Notes under the pieces: model-generated | Told to the model about the DNA's origin: nothing | What the model saw: only the letters and a program-made list of their open reading frames with translations | Databases searched by the model: none | From: UBA12087 sp964370815 | GTDB taxonomy: Bacteria > Chloroflexota > Anaerolineae > Anaerolineales > Villigracilaceae | Assembly: GCA_964370815.1 (NCBI GenBank) | Contig: CAYJKQ010000001.1 | Location: forward strand, 124,001-188,000 | Length of the DNA stretch: 64,000 nt | Direction: 5' to 3' | Shown here: positions 1-7,076 of the stretch, piece by piece | Layout of the letters: the number at the start of each line of letters is the position of its first letter | Position numbering within the stretch: position 1 is the stretch's first letter | Translations under genes and position numbers: made by a program

Positions 1-487
1 TTTCAGGCGAATGGGAAAAATGTCTACTTTGTGCGGATGTGCCATAAATTCCTGCCAGCTTTTCCAGCGCTTCCGCGCCACTCAAGCCATGTCGCACAAG
101 GAAACATCCCACCGTGGTGCCCGTCCTGCCGATCCCAGCCCAGCAATGCAGGTAGATCTTATGTCCATTTGACAACGAGATGTCGATGCTATCCAGGATC
201 GCACGCATGTTGGCATGAGAAGGCAAACCCCGATCCGTGATACTGAACCTGTTGTGGAAGACAGGACGTTCATAGAACTTTGCTTCCTCGGATAAAATGG
301 AAGCGTAATCAGGCAGCTCGTCTTCACCTGTCAGGTTGAAGAAAGAGTCAAATCCTGCATTCAGGAAGGCGGTCATATTGTTACGGGTCAAAGAGCGATC
401 ATAAGCTCCAGGATATTCACCTGCCAGGAATTGGCCTGGTAAAACCCAGTAGGAGCCTGGGATAGGGCGATCATCACTGCTTATCAT
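1..487 (-). CDS. Protein-tyrosine/dual-specificity phosphatase-like protein, 3' end cut by window edge
   Basis: Reading the minus strand from the ATG at 487-485 gives an open frame that runs off the left edge (about 162 codons visible). The signature HCWAGIGRTG lies at residues 114-123, matching the HCxxGxxRT P-loop of cysteine phosphatases with C115 as nucleophile. An upstream Asp-containing loop (SITDRGLP, residues 82-89) could supply the general acid. The region before it reads as a normal globular N-terminus without signal peptide, so the protein should be cytoplasmic. It starts 36 bases after the stop of the C_GCAxxG_C_C gene and is probably cotranscribed with it. The substrate cannot be told from the sequence; the family includes both phosphotyrosine and phospholipid or small-molecule phosphatases. 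The Shine-Dalgarno sequence is weak. Confidence 0.8.
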   Translation of the reverse strand, partial: MISSDDRPIPGSYWVLPGQFLAGEYPGAYDRSLTRNNMTAFLNAGFDSFFNLTGEDELPDYASILSEEAKFYERPVFHNRFSITDRGLPSHANMRAILDSIDISLSNGHKIYLHCWAGIGRTGTTVGCFLVRHGLSGAEALEKLAGIYGTSAQSRHFSHSPE

Positions 488-523
488 AAAATAAAAATAC
501 TCCGTCTTGCTGGATAAGATTGG

Positions 524-964
524 TCAGGGTGTTGAATTTAATATAAAGTTGACGATCTCAGTCGCTGATTTTACCAGCTTCGGGCAGGTTTTCTTGAAAA
601 CCTGGGATTCCCGGGCAGCTAGTAATCCTTCCGGATGGCTTATGTCAAAATTAATCAGTTGTTTACATTGAATGGAGTTGTGTTTCTCCTGAAAACGTTG
701 AATAAATTCCTGTGAGATGTTGTAGATGGTTTCATTACTTTCACCAGGTTCTGGACCGAAATTTAAAGCCAAGACCATTAGAGCGCCTGTCACAGCACCG
801 CAGGTTTCACCCTGACGAGCGATGCCACCCCCGAACGGGGCTGCAATTTTGATGGCGATATCTTGGCTTATGCCAAATCGACCGGCAAATCCACACAGAA
901 GAGACTGGGAGCAAGAATAGCCCTGTTCAAACCATTGCATGGTGATCTTAATGGGATTATTCAT
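524..964 (-). CDS. C_GCAxxG_C_C family redox-type protein
   Basis: The 146-residue protein matches the C_GCAxxG_C_C family by its spaced cysteines. It has a GYSCSQ motif near residue 17, then GETCGAVTGALMVLAL in the middle (the GCAxxG element), a CKQL cysteine, and a final CPKLV near the C-terminus. Members are small cytoplasmic proteins thought to bind metal or do thiol redox chemistry; no exact reaction is established. There is no signal peptide. It is followed on the same strand by the phosphatase-like gene, suggesting a two-gene unit. Length is usual for the family. Confidence 0.85.
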   Translation of the reverse strand: MNNPIKITMQWFEQGYSCSQSLLCGFAGRFGISQDIAIKIAAPFGGGIARQGETCGAVTGALMVLALNFGPEPGESNETIYNISQEFIQRFQEKHNSIQCKQLINFDISHPEGLLAARESQVFKKTCPKLVKSATEIVNFILNSTP

Positions 965-1021
965 GGTGACTCCTCATGCAAAAATAGTGTTTATAATTTA
1001 CCATAAGTTATCGGAAAACTC

Positions 1022-1468
1022 ATGGAGCAAAAAATGGAAAAATCAATCCAACAAAACCGATCAGAGCAAATTGAAATGGTTATATCAGCCTTGGGAAGTA
1101 TTGTTTGCTTTTTAACAACTTATCTAATCTGGAGAAGTTTTATACCTTACCAGGATTTCTGGCTGCTGCCGGGATTCTATTTTATCGAATTACTGCTGGG
1201 GGCATCCATATGTTTTTTCGCGTACCTTCTGAGAGTTCCACAGGCTTCCACCATTACCTTGATCTACAGCGGGATTCTTTGTGCATTCATCCTTCTGGCA
1301 AGCTTTTCGGTAGGAATTTTGTTTGTTCCGGTATTTCTGATATTTGCAGGGTTATCCATTTTTGCTGCCATCAGGTATCGCCAAAATCTACTTTCTAAGT
1401 TGGGAATATTTGTCATTTCCGTTCTGATCCAATCAGCGTTTATGTTGTTTTTTGTTTGGGTCTTGTAA
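1022..1468 (+). CDS. Small four-helix integral membrane protein of unknown function
   Basis: The 148-residue product begins with a charged stretch (MEQKMEKSIQQNRSEQIEM) followed by four strongly hydrophobic segments at about residues 20-37, 45-70, 78-107 and 124-148. There are no recognisable catalytic motifs and I do not assign it to a family. It is divergent from the C_GCAxxG gene with only 57 bases between the two starts, so the promoters must overlap. A second start at residue 5 (MEKSI) is possible. An inverted repeat downstream separates it from the convergent radical-SAM-like operon. Confidence 0.6.
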   Translation: MEQKMEKSIQQNRSEQIEMVISALGSIVCFLTTYLIWRSFIPYQDFWLLPGFYFIELLLGASICFFAYLLRVPQASTITLIYSGILCAFILLASFSVGILFVPVFLIFAGLSIFAAIRYRQNLLSKLGIFVISVLIQSAFMLFFVWVL

Positions 1469-1488
1469 TAATAGTAAAAAATATTATA

Positions 1489-1545
1489 ACGTCCCGAAGG
1501 TTTTGCCCAGGCAATGTCATTCTCCTGGAGGGACCTTCGGGACGT
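1489..1545. terminator. Inverted repeat between convergent genes, probable bidirectional terminator
   Basis: ACGTCCCGAAGG at 1489-1500 is perfectly repeated in inverse orientation at 1534-1545, giving a 12-bp stem with a 33-base loop. It lies between two convergent genes, where a shared terminator is expected. The right side lacks a T-run; the left side is AT-rich, so it may work better for the minus strand. Confidence 0.55.
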
Positions 1546-1585
1546 CTATGTAAAGATGTTATGCATTGCGCAAGAACTATTACAC

Positions 1586-2731
1586 TCAGTGATAGATCTC
1601 AATAAACGTATTGTTCAGAAAATTTCCCAGGATCTGTTCTGACATCCCTTGTGCAGGGAGAACATCACCATCCGGTTCAACATACAGCCAAACCTTGCCA
1701 GCCCCGGTGGGTATTTCATCACCTCTAGTCTCAAAGGCGACCGGGTTGTCCAGGGAATAAGGCACGGGTAGATCCCAACGTAATGTCATACCCAGATTGG
1801 CAGCCTGGTTTCGAAGGGTTTCGAGCAAATCTTTCAGGCTGGCATTCGCTACACTCAAAGATAGGCTTGTAACACCCAGCTTGGCAAGTTCCTTTAGAGT
1901 TTCATCTGCCTGGGTTGCATTGCTTTGGGTAAGAGTCAGATGAACTGTTGTGAAAAGATCTTCGGGTATAATGGTTTTAAGGGCTTTCCATGAAGCCTTA
2001 TTATCCGGATGCAAAATGAATAGCAGGTGATCCAATCCGGTTTGCAGAAGAGTCTGCAGATAATCCTTGTCTGTTAATTTCAATCCATCACTCAACAGAC
2101 CACATACTTGTCCGTTCTTTTCAGCATGGGCAATGATCTCTACAAGATCAGGACGCAAGGTTGGCTCGCCGCCAGTCAGAGTGACATGCGGGATGCCAGC
2201 CTGCCAGGCTTTATCCAGGATGGTTTTCCACTCCTCAGTGGTAAGTTCACGATCCACATGTTTGGTCGGAGCAACAGATGCATCTGCACCGTCTGGCAAC
2301 TGGTAGGTCAAGGCGCAGTCCAGGCGTAGAGGTGCAGTCAGGTCTTGAGAGTGTGGAGAAACCCGTTCAAAATCCAAGTAACTGACCGGATCAAGGTCGG
2401 GAGTTTGGAGCATTGTCTGGATACGCTCTCGGAATTCAACATAATCCTGCAGTGCATTGTTCTTATTGATGTTGTAGCGGGAAGCCAATGCCCGGGAGAC
2501 TTCCTCCGGAGTGGCATCTTTCATCATATGGTAGGCGTATTCCGTGGCGGTCGGATTGAGATGCAGGATGGTGGATGCGTTAACGATCAATATTCCGGAA
2601 CCGTCCGTTTGCATGCGCAAGGTCAAACGGTAGGCTGGCTCATCGGCTGTGGATTGGTAGGTATGCATGCCGGCAGGAAGTGGTTTGGCGGGGGTGAAAC
2701 GCTCACGAATAAAATCGATCACGGATGACAT
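1586..2731 (-). CDS. PqqD-like/pseudo-radical-SAM protein without Fe-S cysteines
   Basis: The 381-residue protein is a paralogue of the radical SAM enzyme encoded just upstream in the same operon. It shares the N-terminal PqqD-like (peptide-recognition) segment, with LIVNAS.ILHLNP at about residues 48-60, and the GGEPTLR strand motif at 187-193. At the position of the CxxxCxxC cluster motif it reads QLPDGADA (144-151), so all three cysteines are gone. The C-terminal SPASM domain is cut short after VEPDGDVLPAQ and keeps no cluster cysteines. It therefore cannot bind the 4Fe-4S cluster needed for SAM cleavage and is inferred to be a substrate-binding or scaffold partner of the active enzyme. 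The start at 2731 has an AAAGGAG site. It is last of five genes, 62 bases after the PAS gene. Confidence 0.85.
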   Translation of the reverse strand: MSSVIDFIRERFTPAKPLPAGMHTYQSTADEPAYRLTLRMQTDGSGILIVNASTILHLNPTATEYAYHMMKDATPEEVSRALASRYNINKNNALQDYVEFRERIQTMLQTPDLDPVSYLDFERVSPHSQDLTAPLRLDCALTYQLPDGADASVAPTKHVDRELTTEEWKTILDKAWQAGIPHVTLTGGEPTLRPDLVEIIAHAEKNGQVCGLLSDGLKLTDKDYLQTLLQTGLDHLLFILHPDNKASWKALKTIIPEDLFTTVHLTLTQSNATQADETLKELAKLGVTSLSLSVANASLKDLLETLRNQAANLGMTLRWDLPVPYSLDNPVAFETRGDEIPTGAGKVWLYVEPDGDVLPAQGMSEQILGNFLNNTFIEIYH

Positions 2732-2793
2732 GGGGGCTCCTTTCCTTCACAAGCAGACTCAATAATTTCAAAATAGGATTACATTTAGAACAG

Positions 2794-3141
2794 CTAATCA
2801 CGCAAGAAATGTTCCATATCGAAGGGTATTACCAGCGCCATTTCAATATAACCAGCATATACGCCATCTTTAAACCAGGGGGTCTGGTAGATGAGCTTCT
2901 TTTTGCCATTTTTTTCGATGGTGTAGACATTGGTTTCCCGGGATTGGAGCATTTTTTCCACTTTAAGCCGGGATTGACCAGGGTGGCACGCCAGCATGTT
3001 GGAGCCAATAAGGGCCCGCCCGCCATCTTCTTCAAAGACTTTGGCGGAACTGTCGTTCATATCCAGAATGTTACCCTGCGTATCTGTGATCGTGATGGCA
3101 CCTGGAAAACTTTTTACCCAGGTATTTTCTTCATAATTCAT
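2794..3141 (-). CDS. Stand-alone PAS domain protein
   Basis: This 115-residue protein is one PAS domain with nothing attached. The order PGAITITDTQGNILDMND, then FEEDGG, GSNMLACHPG, and the closing strand YAGYIEMALVI fits the five-stranded PAS fold. The sensory ligand is unknown; H and C in the LACHPG loop could contact a metal or cofactor but that is speculation. The start at 3141 has a GGAG site six bases upstream. It lies 22 bases after the radical SAM gene and 62 bases before the pseudo-radical SAM gene, so all three are probably translated from one mRNA. A PAS gene between two peptide-modifying-type genes is unusual. Confidence 0.8.
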   Translation of the reverse strand: MNYEENTWVKSFPGAITITDTQGNILDMNDSSAKVFEEDGGRALIGSNMLACHPGQSRLKVEKMLQSRETNVYTIEKNGKKKLIYQTPWFKDGVYAGYIEMALVIPFDMEHFLRD

Positions 3142-3163
3142 TGATCGCTCCGTTGTGTCATTA

Positions 3164-4558
3164 TTATGATCCTTGGGTCACAGGCACACTGAGAAGAGCA
3201 GGGATCTCAGCTGTCTCAAATTGGAGTGGGCAACCCCCGCCACACTCGGAAAGCAATCCACAGCCGTCGCATTTTTCGGGTAATCCAATGCGCTCACGCA
3301 AGCGAACGGACAAATCATGATTCCAGATCGAATCCCAGCTGTCAGATAGGATATTACCAAGCGGACGATAATAAGATTGGCAGGGTAGTACCGCTCCATC
3401 CGGTTCAATGCACATGTTATACAAAGCGGCAGTACAGCCCTTGATACCCAGGTTCATTTGAGTGGGGTCAAAATTACAATATTGGGTTGGTGTGTACCAG
3501 ATCAGGCGTTGCCCGTTTTGTTGTGTTTTTCGGGTTGCCATTTCCAACAGGGGAGGTAGATCCTTTTCTGGTAGACCACTGCCAACGGATGCGCCTCGCC
3601 CCGAGTGTATCAGGGCATTCAATCCAACGGTCGGAACGCCAAGGTTGGCCAGAAAATCCAATGTCCCTGGAATGCTGTCCATATTATCTTGCAGCATGGT
3701 GGTATTGGTCATCACAAATAATCGGGTTGCCAGGACATTCTGGATGCCTTTTACGGTTTGTTGAAACGCACCATTGGAACCTACCATATGATCGTGAATT
3801 TCTGCCTGGTTGGATTCAAGAGTAATCTGCACATGGTCCAACCCAGCCTGAACAAGTGTACTGACATATTTTGCATCTGCCAGGCGACGGGCATTGGTAT
3901 TCAGACCTGTGATCTGCCCCTTCGATTCGGCATAGGAGATCAATTCAGGTAGATCAGTTCGCAGGGTGGGTTCACCCCCAGTGAAGATGATATGCGGGAT
4001 GCCCAGGTCCCATAGCTCGTCCAGCACATGCTTCCAGGATTGTGTGCTGAGTTCAGTTCTCCCGTTCGAGGAAACTGCCGCACCGGGGTGTTCCAGATTG
4101 TAGCAGTGTGCGCAGTCATTATTGCAGCGATAGGTGAGTGCCAGGTCCATGCGATAGGGTGCACTTGGACGTGTGCTGAAAGGAGCAAGTGTGTCCAGAT
4201 CCATTTCATGGATCGGGCAAGCGCCATCCGGGCGGATGAGTTCCTCAAGCTGGGTCTGGATTCTCTCATAATCCAGGCGAGCCTGTTTTGAAGCCACGCG
4301 AAAACGATTTTTAATAAGGTTTACTGCATCTGTGGGAGATGTTTTTTCCAAAAATAAATGTGTCATCCAGGCTGCACTGGGGTTGAGATGTAATATGCGG
4401 CTGGCATTGACAATCAATGTGCCGTGACCATCTTCTTCCAGGCGTAAATGAAGCCGTGATTTTTCTTCACCATTCTCAATCAGGTAATGCTGCACACCGG
4501 ACGCCACGGATCCATTGGGTGGAATTTTGGAATTGCGAAACTTAGCCAAAAAGCTCAT
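3164..4558 (-). CDS. PqqD-fused radical SAM/SPASM peptide-modifying-type enzyme
   Basis: The 464-residue protein has a PqqD-like N-terminal domain (about residues 35-110, with LIVNASRILHLNP), then a radical SAM core with C145-x3-C149-x2-C152 (CNNDCAHC) and the GGEPTLR motif at 194-200. A C-terminal SPASM domain carries C430, C433, C439 and C443 (CDGCGLLSECGGGC) plus earlier cysteines in CTAALYNMC and VLPCQ. By family it should cleave SAM and modify a peptide or protein in the cytoplasm, with extra 4Fe-4S clusters in SPASM. PqqD-type domains bind leader peptides of ribosomal peptides. The gene starts 50 bases after the membrane protein with the Cys-Ala tail, which makes that tail the obvious candidate substrate. 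Product chemistry cannot be read from sequence. Confidence 0.9.
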   Translation of the reverse strand: MSFLAKFRNSKIPPNGSVASGVQHYLIENGEEKSRLHLRLEEDGHGTLIVNASRILHLNPSAAWMTHLFLEKTSPTDAVNLIKNRFRVASKQARLDYERIQTQLEELIRPDGACPIHEMDLDTLAPFSTRPSAPYRMDLALTYRCNNDCAHCYNLEHPGAAVSSNGRTELSTQSWKHVLDELWDLGIPHIIFTGGEPTLRTDLPELISYAESKGQITGLNTNARRLADAKYVSTLVQAGLDHVQITLESNQAEIHDHMVGSNGAFQQTVKGIQNVLATRLFVMTNTTMLQDNMDSIPGTLDFLANLGVPTVGLNALIHSGRGASVGSGLPEKDLPPLLEMATRKTQQNGQRLIWYTPTQYCNFDPTQMNLGIKGCTAALYNMCIEPDGAVLPCQSYYRPLGNILSDSWDSIWNHDLSVRLRERIGLPEKCDGCGLLSECGGGCPLQFETAEIPALLSVPVTQGS

Positions 4559-4608
4559 AGGTTACCAGCGGTCTTATAGGTAAACATTAAAATTGATACC
4601 AATTAGAT

Positions 4609-6282
4609 CTATCTGCCACCACCGGCACAGGCGCAGGCACAACCCGCACAAGCACAGGCACAGGCACAACTGCTTCCACCGCTTCTACCACCGCCGCTTT
4701 TATACGACCCACTCGAGCTGGATTTTGGGATCGGATTGGTTGTTTTAGTAACACCCGAGGTAAAGGTATTCACATTGCCAAGCACTTTGCTGGAGAAATT
4801 CTGTACGCCGGTGATGACGGAAGCAGCAAAAGTCGAACCGGGTACACTGGTCGTAGAGCGTCCGGACGGGAAGGAGGCAGGTACACCGCTGGAAGTTTTA
4901 GGTAGAGCACTGGATGGGCGGTAAGAGGGATCATAATGTCCCCACCACATCGGCACAAAAATCGGTCCGGAAAAGGCTCGTTTGGTGCGATCATCGTAGT
5001 CCTTGTCCAACATTGTCCATTCCAGAGATTCTTCATAGATATCACTTTTAACTTCAGGTGTTCCCGCTGCTTCGATCTGTTGCCAGGCGCGCTCCATGAT
5101 ACTCTTATAATATTCTATACTCTCTTTACGACTGAAACCCTTCATCTTTTCGCCGACTGCCTTTATTATTTTTACAGTCAATTCCTGCAAACCCTTTTTG
5201 GGCAACTTGTTGGCATCACTGAAGGCCAAAAGGAAATCAGTTTCATAATCGCGCAGTCCTTCTGGTGCAGGTTGTGTAAGTGTAAGTTTAAGGGGATCAC
5301 GTGTAACGACTGTGGCAGCACCTTTTTTGATCACACCAAACAGGATCATGGTCATAACCTTGTCGAGAGGTTGTTCCATCAGGATGGCAGCTTCCACTGC
5401 AGTCAAACCGCGTTTGATGCCATGCCCTTCTATGGAGATCTTGGGGGGCAGATATTTCAGTTTGCGTTTACGTTCATTTATTATGGCAAGTATGGGAGCC
5501 CCAAAAAAGAACAGGGCAAAACAACCACAAACGCCAAAACCAACCAGGTCATCAGGATCGATCCCCAGGGTTTCCCAGAAGGAGGGAGAATAAATGGCGC
5601 TGGCAGGGATGTAGGTGCGCGGAACAGAAAGCCCAAAGGTATATTGCGTATAGCCATTTGCGTTACTGGATTGCCAGGTATAAGTTATTCGTCCCTGATC
5701 ATCATGTGTGGCAACGGGAGCAGGATCACCTGACCAGTTTCCGCTGGGAGTATGGTAGCGCGGTTCATCAGGTTGCACACCGGGAGGCAGGTGGAAGGTG
5801 ACTGTCAGATTAGTATTTCCATGAGCAGTCGTCCAGTAAGCAGGAGAAAAATTACCGCTGGTCAGGGTTTTATCAGCACTGTCAGGAAAGAACACATTGG
5901 TTATGCGTCCAACAAAGATGTGGACAGTCCCGTTTTGACCGGGTTGGATGGCGTAGGAACCCATCTCAATAGCCACACCATAAGAGCCATCTCCCTGGAA
6001 ATCACTGGAAATGTTCAGGGAGTTCCCCCCGACATCTGCCGTGATGCTGCCATAGTCATAACTTCCATTTGGCAAACCCAGATCGACAAAGTCGATAACA
6101 TGAGCGCCTTGATCATTTTGGAAGGTCAACAAGTAATCCAGGCTGATGGTCCCATCATCGTTCCAATATACATGCACAATTTCATTGGAAAGCACAAAAG
6201 AGTAATCTTGTGCTGAGACATTGGTGGTCAGTCCGAATACCAGCAGGATCGTCAGTACTAGCGTCAGGATACGTTGTTTCAT
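4609..6282 (-). CDS. DUF2207-like membrane protein with C-terminal Cys-Ala repeat tail
   Basis: The start at 6282 is chosen because AGAGGAG lies seven bases upstream and the protein then opens with a clean signal peptide (MKQRILTLVLTILLVFGLTTNVSA, cleaved near residue 24). An extracytoplasmic beta-rich domain (about 26-240) is followed by one membrane span at about 246-268, positive residues RKRKLK, and a large cytoplasmic part. This layout resembles DUF2207 proteins. The chain is 557 residues. After a Ser/Gly/Thr-rich linker, the last 19 residues (539-557) are CACACACAGCACACAGGGR, with seven cysteines alternating with alanine. The topology puts this tail in the cytoplasm, where the radical SAM enzyme of the next gene could reach it. 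I infer it is a modification substrate; a metal-binding or structural tail is the alternative. Confidence 0.85.
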   Translation of the reverse strand: MKQRILTLVLTILLVFGLTTNVSAQDYSFVLSNEIVHVYWNDDGTISLDYLLTFQNDQGAHVIDFVDLGLPNGSYDYGSITADVGGNSLNISSDFQGDGSYGVAIEMGSYAIQPGQNGTVHIFVGRITNVFFPDSADKTLTSGNFSPAYWTTAHGNTNLTVTFHLPPGVQPDEPRYHTPSGNWSGDPAPVATHDDQGRITYTWQSSNANGYTQYTFGLSVPRTYIPASAIYSPSFWETLGIDPDDLVGFGVCGCFALFFFGAPILAIINERKRKLKYLPPKISIEGHGIKRGLTAVEAAILMEQPLDKVMTMILFGVIKKGAATVVTRDPLKLTLTQPAPEGLRDYETDFLLAFSDANKLPKKGLQELTVKIIKAVGEKMKGFSRKESIEYYKSIMERAWQQIEAAGTPEVKSDIYEESLEWTMLDKDYDDRTKRAFSGPIFVPMWWGHYDPSYRPSSALPKTSSGVPASFPSGRSTTSVPGSTFAASVITGVQNFSSKVLGNVNTFTSGVTKTTNPIPKSSSSGSYKSGGGRSGGSSCACACACAGCACACAGGGR

Positions 6283-6313
6283 GACCCATCTCCTCTTTAA
6301 TGATCTGATCAGT

Positions 6314-6709
6314 TCACCACTTGGGTTCTTCACTTAGTTGATAGACAGTTTCACAGAATGGGCAGGTAACCATCGGTGCCCCATTGACCATCGTAATATC
6401 TTTGGCGGTCAACACACCACCACAGGATTGACATTTCATTTTCTCTACGTTCACGTCTGCAGGCAGGTCCACATTAAGAGTGACATTCTGAGTTGTGGTG
6501 GCAGCTTTGGTTTTTCGTACGGCTGCAATGATCAAGGCGACCCCGATTGCTCCAACCAGAATGCCAAGTACCACCAAGATAATATCAAGAGATCCAACAC
6601 TGGCTCCACCTAAAGAACCGAGAAAGATAAAACCTCCCAGACCCAGGCTGCAGGCAGCCATCAGGAATAAGACAACTGCCCCTACATACATCCATGTGAT
6701 CGGTTTCAT
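6314..6709 (-). CDS. Two-helix membrane protein with C-terminal zinc ribbon
   Basis: The 131-residue protein starts at 6709 because GGAGG sits five bases before that ATG; the in-frame ATG at 6721 would place the site inside the gene. Two hydrophobic helices (about residues 5-28 and 36-60, the second rich in Gly and Val) are followed by a basic stretch and a zinc ribbon with CQSCGG and CPFCET. The ribbon should be cytoplasmic. It is the first gene of the radical SAM operon, 31 bases before the Cys-Ala-tailed membrane protein, and may assemble with it. Function unknown. Confidence 0.75.
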   Translation of the reverse strand: MKPITWMYVGAVVLFLMAACSLGLGGFIFLGSLGGASVGSLDIILVVLGILVGAIGVALIIAAVRKTKAATTTQNVTLNVDLPADVNVEKMKCQSCGGVLTAKDITMVNGAPMVTCPFCETVYQLSEEPKW

Positions 6710-7076
6710 GAAAACCTCCAAAGAAATTTGTCAATGTTCTGTTCAATAAAATGATGAAATTGGTTGTAATTAAATATGATCCTTGTGTGTCATGTAGATC
6801 ATTTATAGTTTAGCATTATATTTTCATTGGTGCAAATTCAATTTTATAACCAAATGAAATGTTCGTAAAGAATCAGGTTTTGAAATATCAATTTAAGCCT
6901 CTTCAAACCAAAAATCGGGTTGTTCACCTCATCAATAATTTACGAAAAATCGGAAGTGAAGTTGTAAATACAGAAGGGTGGTTGAGCAACCAGGTTTCAG
7001 GTCTATACACCCTCCCATAATATTTGTATACTTACGTAGGTCTTTAAAAATCATTAAATGACTATCAAGGAGTTGC
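6710..7076. other. Divergent intergenic region upstream of radical SAM operon and mutase gene
   Basis: This AT-rich 367-base spacer holds no credible gene. It must contain the promoters of the minus-strand radical SAM operon and of the plus-strand mutase gene. A small inverted repeat TGGTTG-AG-CAACCA lies at 6979-6992, about 85 bases before the mutase start, and could be an operator. The mutase ATG is preceded by an AAGGAG ribosome site. I could not fix a -35/-10 pair with confidence. Confidence 0.4.

Noticed and set aside
82..327. 81-codon minus-strand frame at the left edge
   Set aside because: It is out of frame with the phosphatase-like reading that contains HCWAGIGRTG and runs off the edge; that reading is clearly the real gene.
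1489..1545. Possible T-box-like or riboswitch element
   Set aside because: The inverted repeat lies between convergent genes and upstream of neither, and no T-box conserved bases are visible; a terminator is the simpler reading.
4936..5733. 265-codon open frame on the plus strand
   Set aside because: It lies antisense to the Cys-Ala-tailed membrane protein, whose frame has a signal peptide, membrane span and proper ribosome site. The plus-strand translation has no coherent domain.
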